Source: Clostridiales bacterium (GTDB lineage: Bacteria > Bacillota_A > Clostridia > Christensenellales > Christensenellaceae). From it: DNA of 15,995 nt. The translations under genes were made by a program, and so were the position numbers. Positions 9,921 through 15,995 of the stretch are shown here, one piece after another. Position 1 is the first letter of the stretch; each line of letters begins with the position of its first letter. The notes beneath the pieces are model-generated. The model was not told where the DNA came from and searched no databases. It was given only the letters and a program-made list of their open reading frames with translations. The stretch covers positions 1-15,995 of the forward strand of contig QANA01000050.1 in the NCBI GenBank assembly GCA_003149735.1, written 5' to 3'.

Positions 9921-11765
9921 TTAGAAATTATTCCGATCCATAAAATCAGAAGATTTATTGACCCGTTTAGGCATTGCAGGTTTTTCTCTTCTTCTCTGAG
10001 GGAATTCTTCCAGCTCAGGCTTATTTTCTTCTTCCTGAGTCGGCTGTATTTCCGGATATTCCGCCTGTTCTTCCCGAATGCCCACCTGCTCTATTTCCAA
10101 TTGCTCGGCAGACGGCTGATAGCGATGCTCCGGCTCTGTTTCCTGCTCTTCAAAATCAGGTTTCCCGGATATATGCTCAAAAGTACCTGCCGATTCCGCT
10201 GTACGTTGCACCGGAGTTCGTTCAACTGCCCGGCGCATTACTCTTCTGGCCTGCAATTCACGCTCCTGCTCCTGTGCTTTCTTCTCTTTATTAATCAGTA
10301 CCAATAGAGTGATACCACCGCCAATCAGCAAAAGTACGATGATGATAATAATCCAAATCAGTGCACCCAGCCCGTTGGATTTCTTTCCATTTACTTCTAC
10401 TTCAATGGCATTAGCCGAGACCACCACAGTATAACCGTCAGGGTCTACCGCAGTCATTTTAAAATAATAAGTTGTATCCTGCTCCAGTTCCTTTTCCAAC
10501 TGATAATTATAATCGTAACTGCTTTCACCCGGATACAGCATGCTGATGGTGTTCAGCCCCAATTCACCAATCGTGTCTTCCGTCAGTTTTACATCTGTGA
10601 AAATGCTGTCGCTATCATTTTTAATCGTCAGTTTAAACTTGAGCAGATTGTTCTTCTTATATTCCGAAGTATCTACTGTTACTACCAGAGAAAGCTTCCC
10701 TGTATAATCTTCTGCCGGTTTTTCCTGTACCACAATATCTACCATATTGGAAGTATAGGTATATTTTTCTCCATTCTCATCTTCCGCTGTCAGCGTAAAG
10801 GAAATCATACCGCTTTCTTCCAACGTAATCGGGAAAGTTGCTTCCAACGTTCCTTCTGCCGGCAATCTGGTACTGGTAAGCGGAACGTTCTCCCCATTGG
10901 AAGCAGTAAGCAGCAAGTTCTGCAGATCCACATTACCGCTGTTATTCATGGAAATCGTAAATGTGATTTCCTCATCTGCTGCAGGATAAGCATTGGAAAC
11001 AGAAGCCAGCACGGTCATGGCCACTTCATTTACCTGAATCGTAAGTGTTTCCATGTTTTTTGTATAAGTCTTACCATCTGCCGTATAAGTCAATATCGGT
11101 TCGATAGGCGTCGTCTCATTGATTGTAGCCGTATAGGTAATCACTTTGCTGTCCCCAGCTTCTACCGAAAAGGCACTGCTGATCGGGTTGCCCTTATTCA
11201 ATTCACTGGCAGTAATCTTTGCATTTTCAATTTTTACATTACCTTTGTTTTCAATTGCAAAAGTCAGCTTCACTTTGCTGCCGCTGGCAACTTCTGTGCT
11301 ATCTGCCTTAACTGCGGTGGATACACTAACCGATGCAGCTTTTTTGGCAACTTTAAAGGAACTTTTTTTGCTCCTCTGCTCGCCATTAAAGGTATATTGC
11401 AGTTCTACTTCAATATCTTTATCCAGCTTATCCGCAGAGACATTATAGGCATTCTTATAGTTTTCCGAAGCCCCTGCTGCCATGGTACCGTAATCAGCAA
11501 CCGTACTCCCGCCTACTTTCAGTTTGACATTCTGAATTTCACTGCCACTGTTTGTGATCGCAATATCCAGTGTTACATCTCCACCACTTACCATTGAAGT
11601 GGGCGAATAGCTTTTGATTGCCAGATTGACATTTTCCACCGCTTCTGATCCGGGATCTTCCGTTCCAGGGTCTGTTTCCGTCGCAAATACCGTCATCGGA
11701 AGCGCTGATATCATCATGCAGATGAGCGTCATCCATGCAAGCAGAAAAGATAATGCTTTTTTCAT
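9921..11765 (-). CDS. Secreted, membrane-anchored protein with four CARDB-like repeats
   Basis: The product is 614 residues: a Sec signal peptide (1-28, MKKALSFLLAW to VFA), an acidic linker (DPGTEDPGSE), about four consecutive Ig-like repeats of roughly 95-110 residues (about 38-465), one transmembrane helix (about 466-490, very Ile/Leu-rich) and a 123-residue cytoplasmic tail rich in Glu, Gln, Arg and Pro. Each repeat has the CARDB/NEW3 pattern of a hydrophobic strand, an N-x-G-x-hxN turn (ITNSGSEIQN, IENKGNVKIEN, MNNSGNVDLQN, IKNDSDSIFTD) and an LxPGES- or VxAGDS-like strand. Such arrays serve as cell-surface stalks or adhesion modules. The start was set at MKKAL by the GGAGG site 5 nt upstream. 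Neither partner genes nor a sortase motif were seen. Its function is not known. Confidence 0.8.
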   Translation of the reverse strand: MKKALSFLLAWMTLICMMISALPMTVFATETDPGTEDPGSEAVENVNLAIKSYSPTSMVSGGDVTLDIAITNSGSEIQNVKLKVGGSTVADYGTMAAGASENYKNAYNVSADKLDKDIEVELQYTFNGEQRSKKSSFKVAKKAASVSVSTAVKADSTEVASGSKVKLTFAIENKGNVKIENAKITASELNKGNPISSAFSVEAGDSKVITYTATINETTPIEPILTYTADGKTYTKNMETLTIQVNEVAMTVLASVSNAYPAADEEITFTISMNNSGNVDLQNLLLTASNGENVPLTSTRLPAEGTLEATFPITLEESGMISFTLTAEDENGEKYTYTSNMVDIVVQEKPAEDYTGKLSLVVTVDTSEYKKNNLLKFKLTIKNDSDSIFTDVKLTEDTIGELGLNTISMLYPGESSYDYNYQLEKELEQDTTYYFKMTAVDPDGYTVVVSANAIEVEVNGKKSNGLGALIWIIIIIVLLLIGGGITLLVLINKEKKAQEQERELQARRVMRRAVERTPVQRTAESAGTFEHISGKPDFEEQETEPEHRYQPSAEQLEIEQVGIREEQAEYPEIQPTQEEENKPELEEFPQRRREKPAMPKRVNKSSDFMDRNNF

Positions 11766-11833
11766 AAGAACCTCCAACTCTTTGAAGTTGTTACATATAT
11801 TGATTTGTAATTGTATACCGTAAAACTATCGCT

Positions 11834-11863
11834 ATTATATACCCTTTGTAAACCCAGTTTAAA
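11834..11863 (-). promoter_or_regulatory. Promoter of the CARDB-like gene
   Basis: On the minus strand, TTTAAA (complement of 11858-11863) is followed after 18 nt by a perfect TATAAT (complement of 11834-11839), about 70 bp before the ATG. Confidence 0.6.
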
Positions 11864-11868
11864 CAAAG

Positions 11869-11880
11869 AGAACGCGTTCT
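11869..11880. promoter_or_regulatory. Perfect 12-bp palindrome upstream of the CARDB-gene promoter
   Basis: AGAACGCGTTCT is an exact palindrome placed 5 bp upstream of the -35 hexamer and 40 bp beyond the yigZ stop. It could be an operator or, less likely, part of a weak yigZ terminator (no T-run adjoins it). The regulator is unknown. Confidence 0.3.
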
Positions 11881-11920
11881 GTCAAACTTCCGCCTGGTAA
11901 TTTTACAAAACTTTCATTTA

Positions 11921-12559
11921 TTATATATCCAGAATTGCATATTCCTGCTGCAAAAATTCCGGGCGCACACTGCCCGCCGAAATTTCAGCCAACAGTTTTT
12001 CCAGCCGTGGCCCTGCTTTCGGTGGTATCTGCAACTGTACAGACACCATATCGGTATATGCCACTTCGCAAATCCGATATCCATTGCCCAACAGCTGTGC
12101 TTCCGCTTTGCCCCACAGGCGAAAAGGCAGAACTATCTGATAGACTTCTACCGGCTGATATGCGATCTTATGAGCAGCCTTCACCGCTTCCGACACGCTG
12201 GAAGTATACGCCCGCACCAGTCCGCCGGCCCCCAGCAACGTTCCGCCGAAATATCGTGTTACAACCGCCAATACATTGACCAGCCCACTTTTCTTGAGCG
12301 CTTCCAGCATCGGGACTCCTGCAGTTCCCTGAGGCTCTCCATCATCACTGCAGCGGCTCAATTCTCCCATCTTCCCAATTACATAGGCGCTGCAGTTATG
12401 GGATGCATCCCAATACTTCTTTTTACAGTCATCCACAATGGTCTGAGCTTCTTCCGGTGTTTGCACCGGAAAAAGCCTTCCATAGAATTTTGACTTCTTA
12501 ATGACCTGCAACACCTCACAGGGTTCTTTAATCGTAGTATATGCCCGAAAATCCTGCAT
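11921..12559 (-). CDS. yigZ: YigZ/IMPACT family protein (UPF0029)
   Basis: This 212-residue cytoplasmic protein carries the signature SRCSDDGEPQGTAGVPML (68-85), followed by VVTRYFGGTLLGAGGLVRAY (99-118), diagnostic of the YigZ/IMPACT N-terminal domain. The C-terminal 70-80 residues form the ferredoxin-like second domain (DUF1949-type). Length and order are normal for bacterial YigZ. The IMPACT relatives in eukaryotes act on Gcn1/Gcn2 signalling; the bacterial role is unsettled. Its ATG shares one base with the tyrS stop (TGATG). No ribosome site stands close upstream, so it is probably translated by coupling after tyrS. The tie to a tRNA synthetase fits a loose link to translation. No strong terminator was found after it. 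Confidence 0.92.
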   Translation of the reverse strand: MQDFRAYTTIKEPCEVLQVIKKSKFYGRLFPVQTPEEAQTIVDDCKKKYWDASHNCSAYVIGKMGELSRCSDDGEPQGTAGVPMLEALKKSGLVNVLAVVTRYFGGTLLGAGGLVRAYTSSVSEAVKAAHKIAYQPVEVYQIVLPFRLWGKAEAQLLGNGYRICEVAYTDMVSVQLQIPPKAGPRLEKLLAEISAGSVRPEFLQQEYAILDI

Positions 12560-13797
12560 CAGTCGATTACAATCACTTTATGGAAGCCCTTTTTGCCTTT
12601 ACGCAGCATAATGGATCCTTCCTGTATATCTGCCTGGGAAAGTTCCTGGAATTCATCTTCCACTTTCTGACCATTGACATAAATTCCGCCGCCGCTGATC
12701 AGGCGCCGTCCTTCACCGCGGGATTTTGTCAGACCCGTTTTAGTCAACATATCAATCACAAGCTTGCTCTGTTCCAATTCTGCCAAGGTAACCTGCGTAG
12801 AAGGCATCGCCGCATCTTCTCCACCGCCGGAGAACAGAGCTCTGGCTGCAGCCATTGCCTTGGTAGCCTCTTCTTCTCCATGTACCTGGCGCGTAATCTC
12901 AAATGCCAAGCGTTCTTTCGCCTCATTGATTTTTGCATCTTTCAGGCTGCCCAGCCGCTCCACTTCCTCCATCGGCAGGAATGTCAGCAATGCCAGGCAG
13001 TTCTTTACATCCGCATCATCCACATTTCTCCAATACTGAAAGAACTGGTAGGGGCTGGTTTTCTCAGGATCCAGCCACAGCGCGCCGCCTTCCGTTTTGC
13101 CCATTTTTTTACCGTCGCTCTTCAGCAGCAGTTTAAATGTCAGGCCATAAGCTTCTTTCTGCTCTTTTCTGCGGATCAGGTCTGCTCCTGCCAGAATATT
13201 GCTCCACTGGTCATCGCCACCCAATTCCAGCTTACAGCCATAACGGCGATTCAATTCCAAAAAGTCGTAAGCCTGCATCAGCATATAGTTAAATTCCAAA
13301 AAGGTCAGACCTTTTTCCATTCTGCGCTTATAGCACTCAGCCGTCAGCATGCGGTTAACCGAGAAATGTGCTCCTACTTCCCGCAGAAAATCGATATAAT
13401 TCAGCGGGCGCAGCCATTCCCCATTATCCACCATAATAGCTCCATTCGGCTTATCTTCTGAAAAATCCAGGAATTTGCCAATCTGCTTACGAAACTGTGC
13501 CACATTATGATCGATGGTTTCGGTTGTCAGCATTTTGCGCATATCAGTCTTACCGGAAGGATCGCCTACCATGCCGGTGCCGCCACCCAACAGCACAATC
13601 GGTCTATGCCCGGCCTGCTGCATATGTGCCATTGCCATCAGAGCCACAAAATGCCCTACATGGAGGCTGTCAGCCGTAGGGTCAAATCCAATATAGAAGC
13701 TAACATTTTCCTTGCCCAGCAATTCCTCAAGGCCTTCATGCGTAATCTGTTTGATAAATCCACGCTCTGTCAGCGTTTGAAATACATTTTTTTCCAT
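12559..13797 (-). CDS. tyrS: Tyrosyl-tRNA synthetase
   Basis: This 412-residue class I synthetase attaches tyrosine to tRNA-Tyr. It has [15 protein letters not shown] (35-49, HIGH motif as HVGH), [12 protein letters not shown] (71-82), the tyrosine-binding helix [11 protein letters not shown] (169-179), GGDDQWSN (193-200), the KMSKS-loop variant [14 protein letters not shown] (230-243) and a C-terminal S4 RNA-binding domain (about 345-405) with [18 protein letters not shown]. The start was chosen at MEKNVF because AAAGGA lies 6 nt upstream (complement of 13804-13809); an ATG ten codons earlier has no ribosome site. It is co-transcribed with yigZ from a promoter about 170 bp upstream. KMGKT in place of KMSKS occurs in this enzyme family. 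Confidence 0.97.
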   Translation of the reverse strand: MEKNVFQTLTERGFIKQITHEGLEELLGKENVSFYIGFDPTADSLHVGHFVALMAMAHMQQAGHRPIVLLGGGTGMVGDPSGKTDMRKMLTTETIDHNVAQFRKQIGKFLDFSEDKPNGAIMVDNGEWLRPLNYIDFLREVGAHFSVNRMLTAECYKRRMEKGLTFLEFNYMLMQAYDFLELNRRYGCKLELGGDDQWSNILAGADLIRRKEQKEAYGLTFKLLLKSDGKKMGKTEGGALWLDPEKTSPYQFFQYWRNVDDADVKNCLALLTFLPMEEVERLGSLKDAKINEAKERLAFEITRQVHGEEEATKAMAAARALFSGGGEDAAMPSTQVTLAELEQSKLVIDMLTKTGLTKSRGEGRRLISGGGIYVNGQKVEDEFQELSQADIQEGSIMLRKGKKGFHKVIVID

Positions 13798-13994
13798 TGG
13801 TGATCCTTTCAAATCAAAATTTGTCATTTGTTTTCTATATGGTATATCTTTTTACAGATGATTTTCTCCATATGCCCGGGCAGCTTTGCCCATATAACAT
13901 GCCCCCTTTTAGCCATGCCGCTTTCGCAAAAAACGGCATAACTATACATCGTAAATACCTATATTATTATATATTTCTTTATATCTTCCATCAA
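13798..13994 (-). promoter_or_regulatory. tyrS promoter and long leader without T-box hallmarks
   Basis: On the minus strand, TTGATG (complement of 13989-13994) and a perfect TATAAT (complement of 13966-13971) are 17 nt apart. The implied leader of about 160 nt holds a hairpin of ATGCCG with CGGCAT (13915-13920 with 13934-13939). It also holds several GGGC/GCCC and ATATGG/CCATAT pairings at 13825-13910 that are mutually exclusive. The T-box sequence AGGGTGGNACCGCG was looked for and not found, and neither was a terminator with a T-run. Together with the next leader, this accounts for the gene-free stretch 13798-14179. Confidence 0.5.
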
Positions 13995-14076
13995 GAGATA
14001 TTTGCATTGTTTCACTGCAGAACCCCTATATTTCATGAGTTTTTTTGCAAAATCCCTTTTATTCCCCGTTTTACAC

Positions 14077-14085
14077 TGGTATAAT
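14077..14085 (+). promoter_or_regulatory. Extended -10 promoter of the scaffold/GGGtGRT operon
   Basis: TGGTATAAT is a perfect extended -10 element (TGnTATAAT). Only a weak T-rich -35 (about 14057-14063) precedes it, as is usual for extended -10 promoters. It is divergent from the tyrS promoter and predicts a leader near 90 nt. Confidence 0.65.
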
Positions 14086-14107
14086 AAATGTGTGTATCAT
14101 TCATCGC

Positions 14108-14172
14108 ATTGCAATTCATTCCATATAATTCGCCGTTTCGGCGTCTTGATGGATGCAATATTTTAAGGAGGA
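14108..14172 (+). promoter_or_regulatory. Stem-loop leader next to the scaffold-gene ribosome site
   Basis: ATTGCA (14108-14113) pairs with TGCAAT (14154-14159). After a 6-nt one-sided bulge, TCCAT (14120-14124) pairs with ATGGA (14149-14153). After an internal loop, CGCCG (14131-14135) pairs with CGGCG (14139-14143) over a TTT loop. The stem closes 5 nt before AAGGAGGA (14165-14172). It was read by eye, and no known riboswitch was recognised. Confidence 0.45.
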
Positions 14173-14179
14173 CATTTTC

Positions 14180-14872
14180 ATGCAATTTTCCAAAGAAGTG
14201 GAAGAAATGGTATGTGTCAAAAAAGGCCCCCATCATGGCCCCGCACCCATTCCTGAAGAAGGCAAATGGGTAAAGGCTACTCAGATCACGGATATCTCCG
14301 GCCTTACACACGGTGTTGGTTGGTGCGCTCCTCAGCAGGGTGCCTGCAAGCTGACTCTTAATGTTAAAAATGGTGTAATTGAAGAAGCTCTGATCGAGAC
14401 GCTGGGTTGCTCTGGCATGACTCACTCTGCAGCAATGGCTGCCGAAATCCTTACCGGAAAGACGATTCTGGAAGCACTCAATACCGACCTCGTCTGCGAC
14501 GCGATCAACACCGCTATGCGCGAACTGTTCCTGCAGATTGTTTACGGCCGTACTCAGACTGCTTTTTCCGAAAACGGTTTGCCGGTAGGCGCTGGTCTGG
14601 AGGACTTGGGCAAAGGGCTCAGAAGCCAGGTTGGTACTATGTATGGCACCAATGCCAAGGGCGTCCGCTATCTGGAAATGGCTGAGGGCTACTGTCTGGA
14701 AATGGGCCTCGATGAAGACGGATTGGTAATTGGTTATAAATTCGTACATCTCGGCAAGATGATGGAAGCCATCAAAAAAGGCGTAGATCCCAAAGAAGCT
14801 TACGAGAAGAACATCGGCACCTATGGCAGATACGATGAAGCGGTCAAGTATATCGACCCCAGAAAGGCTTAA
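14180..14872 (+). CDS. NifU/IscU-like iron-sulfur scaffold protein, partner of GGGtGRT protein
   Basis: This 230-residue cytoplasmic protein has a core (about 55-130) that resembles the NifU/IscU N-terminal domain: CKLTLNVKNGVIEEALIETLGCSGMTHSAAM, with LTGKTILEAL after it, close to the scaffold signature around the second cluster cysteine. Cysteines are at 12, 49, 56, 77, 106 and 172; Cys77 matches the central scaffold ligand. The third ligand is not at the usual spacing, so cluster binding is inferred. Flanking extensions (1-45 and 130-230) exceed the normal scaffold length. Start: AAGGAGGA (14165-14172) 7 nt before the ATG; a frame start at 14153 lacks a site. The downstream GGGtGRT gene has its ribosome site on this stop codon, so the two are a tight pair. 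Confidence 0.85.
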   Translation: MQFSKEVEEMVCVKKGPHHGPAPIPEEGKWVKATQITDISGLTHGVGWCAPQQGACKLTLNVKNGVIEEALIETLGCSGMTHSAAMAAEILTGKTILEALNTDLVCDAINTAMRELFLQIVYGRTQTAFSENGLPVGAGLEDLGKGLRSQVGTMYGTNAKGVRYLEMAEGYCLEMGLDEDGLVIGYKFVHLGKMMEAIKKGVDPKEAYEKNIGTYGRYDEAVKYIDPRKA

Positions 14873-14883
14873 GGAGGGATATC

Positions 14884-15882
14884 ATGGTACAGTTTGAAGG
14901 TTACGAAAGAAGAATTGCGAAAATCGAAAAGTGCCTTGCAGAATATGGCTTCTCCTCTCTGGAAGAGATGAAGGCTTTTACTGTAGAAAAAGGTCTGGAT
15001 GTAGACGGCATCGTCCGCTCCATTCAGCCGATCGCATTTGAAAATGCCGTTTGGGCCTATACATTGGGTGCTGCAATTGCCCTCAAAAAGGGCTGCAAAA
15101 AAGCAGCTGATGCAGCCGAAGCTATCGGCATCGGCCTGCAGGCATTCTGCGTTCCCGGTTCGGTAGCTGACCAAAGAGAAGTTGGCCTTGGCCACGGTAA
15201 TCTGGCAGCCATGTTGCTCCGCGAAGAAACCGATTGCTTCTGCTTCCTGGCAGGCCATGAATCTTTTGCGGCTGCTGAGGGTGCTATCGGTATTGCAAAG
15301 ACAGCCAATAAAGTAAGAGTTAAGCCCCTGCGCGTAATTCTGAACGGCCTTGGCAAAGATGCTGCAGCAATGATTTCCCGTATCAATGGTTTTACGCATG
15401 TAGAAACCGAATATGATTTCTATACCGGCGAATTGAAAGTCGTTTGGGAAAAACCCTATTCCAAAGGTGAACGTGCTGCTGTAAAATGCTATGGAGCAGA
15501 TGACGTAAACGAAGGTGTTGCAATTATGCGCCATGAAGGTGTAGATGTTTCTATTACCGGCAACTCCACCAACCCCACTCGTTTCCAGCATCCTGTGGCA
15601 GGTACTTATAAAAAATGGGCTGTTGAGCACGGCAAAAAATACTTCTCCGTCGCTTCTGGTGGCGGCACCGGCCGTACACTGCATCCCGACAACATGGCAG
15701 CCGGCCCCTCCTCTTATGGCATGACCGATACCATGGGCAGAATGCATAGCGACGCTCAGTTTGCAGGCTCCTCCTCCGTTCCCGCTCACGTCGAGATGAT
15801 GGGCCTCATCGGCATGGGCAACAACCCCATGGTCGGCGCAAGCGTTGCAGTTGCCGTTGCGGTGGAAGAAGCAAGCAAATAA
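14884..15882 (+). CDS. GGGtGRT family protein, function unknown
   Basis: This 332-residue protein carries the name-giving motif SGGGTGRTLHPDN (258-270) followed by SSYGMTDTMGRMHSD (276-290) and a Gly/Met-rich end (MMGLIGMGNNPMVGAS). Other strongly patterned segments are CVPGSVADQREVGLGHGNLAAMLL (89-112, read in two halves), FLAGHESFAAAEGAIGIAKTAN (121-142) and NGLGKDAAAMISRINGF (154-170). No signal peptide or transmembrane segment is present. Cysteines at 17, 71, 89, 118, 120 and 202 could bind metal, but no standard cluster motif is visible. Its ribosome site AAGGAGGG (14871-14878) overlaps the stop of the scaffold gene and lies 5 nt before the ATG. The family is known by name, but I know of no established reaction. 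The pairing points to iron-sulfur or metal biochemistry. Confidence 0.9.
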   Translation: MVQFEGYERRIAKIEKCLAEYGFSSLEEMKAFTVEKGLDVDGIVRSIQPIAFENAVWAYTLGAAIALKKGCKKAADAAEAIGIGLQAFCVPGSVADQREVGLGHGNLAAMLLREETDCFCFLAGHESFAAAEGAIGIAKTANKVRVKPLRVILNGLGKDAAAMISRINGFTHVETEYDFYTGELKVVWEKPYSKGERAAVKCYGADDVNEGVAIMRHEGVDVSITGNSTNPTRFQHPVAGTYKKWAVEHGKKYFSVASGGGTGRTLHPDNMAAGPSSYGMTDTMGRMHSDAQFAGSSSVPAHVEMMGLIGMGNNPMVGASVAVAVAVEEASK

Positions 15883-15883
15883 T

Positions 15884-15916
15884 CGCATAACAATGCGGTT
15901 TTTCGCAGATGCGAAA
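15884..15916 (+). repeat. Tandem small hairpins after the GGGtGRT gene
   Basis: CGCAT/ATGCG (15884-15888 with 15893-15897, loop AACA) is followed by GTTTTT, then TTTCGC/GCGAAA (15901-15906 with 15911-15916). The first with its T-run may be a weak terminator. The repeated CGCA/TGCG units could also pair alternatively. Confidence 0.4.
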
Positions 15917-15940
15917 CTAAATAATTTCTAAAAACAACTT

Positions 15941-15986
15941 AGACACATCATTTTCGGCTTTTTGCCTGTGATGTGTCTATCTTTTT
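15941..15986 (+). terminator. Intrinsic terminator of the scaffold/GGGtGRT operon
   Basis: A perfect 10-bp stem (15941-15950 with 15969-15978) with a nested GGC/GCC pairing in the loop is followed by ATC and six T. It lies 58 nt after the last stop codon. Confidence 0.85.
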
Positions 15987-15995
15987 TATTGGACA

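Noticed and set aside
12541..13461. A 306-codon plus-strand frame opposite tyrS
   Set aside because: tyrS is unmistakable on the other strand; this frame is rich in Phe, His and Gln with no family resemblance.
13798..13960. Tyr T-box riboswitch before tyrS
   Set aside because: The conserved T-box sequence and an antiterminator/terminator pair could not be found on the minus strand.
14869..15888. A 339-codon open frame antisense to the GGGtGRT gene, and another at 14033-14749 antisense to the scaffold gene
   Set aside because: Both mirror well-supported coding genes, lack ribosome sites and show no recognisable domains.

Overview
The window reads as chromosomal DNA from a low-to-moderate GC, anaerobic member of the Bacillota (Firmicutes), probably a gut-type Clostridia or Erysipelotrichia relative. 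The reasons are strong AGGAGG ribosome sites on most genes, sigma-A promoters with near-consensus TATAAT boxes, a single-chain pyruvate:ferredoxin oxidoreductase, and a GGGtGRT/NifU-like gene pair of the kind found in anaerobes. The genus assignment is inference. No tRNA, rRNA, CRISPR array, insertion sequence or phage gene was seen.

Layout. Positions 1-1096, minus strand: thyA followed by folA (cut by the window edge), a dTMP/folate operon with a minus-strand promoter. Positions 1130-3914, plus strand: a membrane-anchored VanY-type D,D-carboxypeptidase with its own terminator, then a secreted CapA-like metallophosphatase whose 3' end overlaps a DNA-3-methyladenine glycosylase I gene (tag). 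Positions 3946-7697: nifJ, driven by a near-consensus promoter, with a long leader that folds on paper into hairpins and a pseudoknot touching the ribosome site, and closed by a perfect 21-bp hairpin. Positions 7690-8930: an AT-rich single-gene unit encoding an EcsC-like/SHOCT protein, with its own promoter and a 20-bp terminal hairpin. Positions 8952-9859, minus: a divergent glutamate-5-kinase-like amino acid kinase with a GTG start and no proA beside it. Positions 9870-11863, minus: a secreted, membrane-anchored protein with four CARDB-like repeats and a long charged tail. Positions 11921-13994, minus: tyrS and a YigZ/IMPACT-family gene, overlapping by one base, with a leader of about 160 nt that lacks T-box hallmarks. 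Positions 14077-15988, plus: a two-gene operon of a NifU-like iron-sulfur scaffold and a GGGtGRT protein, with a structured leader and a double-hairpin end.

How it fits together. Most of the window is housekeeping: thymidylate synthesis, wall trimming, alkylation repair, tyrosyl-tRNA charging and pyruvate oxidation. The least understood parts are the GGGtGRT/NifU-like pair, the EcsC-SHOCT gene, the orphan kinase, and the folded leaders in front of nifJ and the GGGtGRT operon. The two genes or operons with the clearest iron-sulfur links (PFOR and the scaffold pair) both have plausible structured leaders next to very strong ribosome sites. That is the main regulatory hint in this window.
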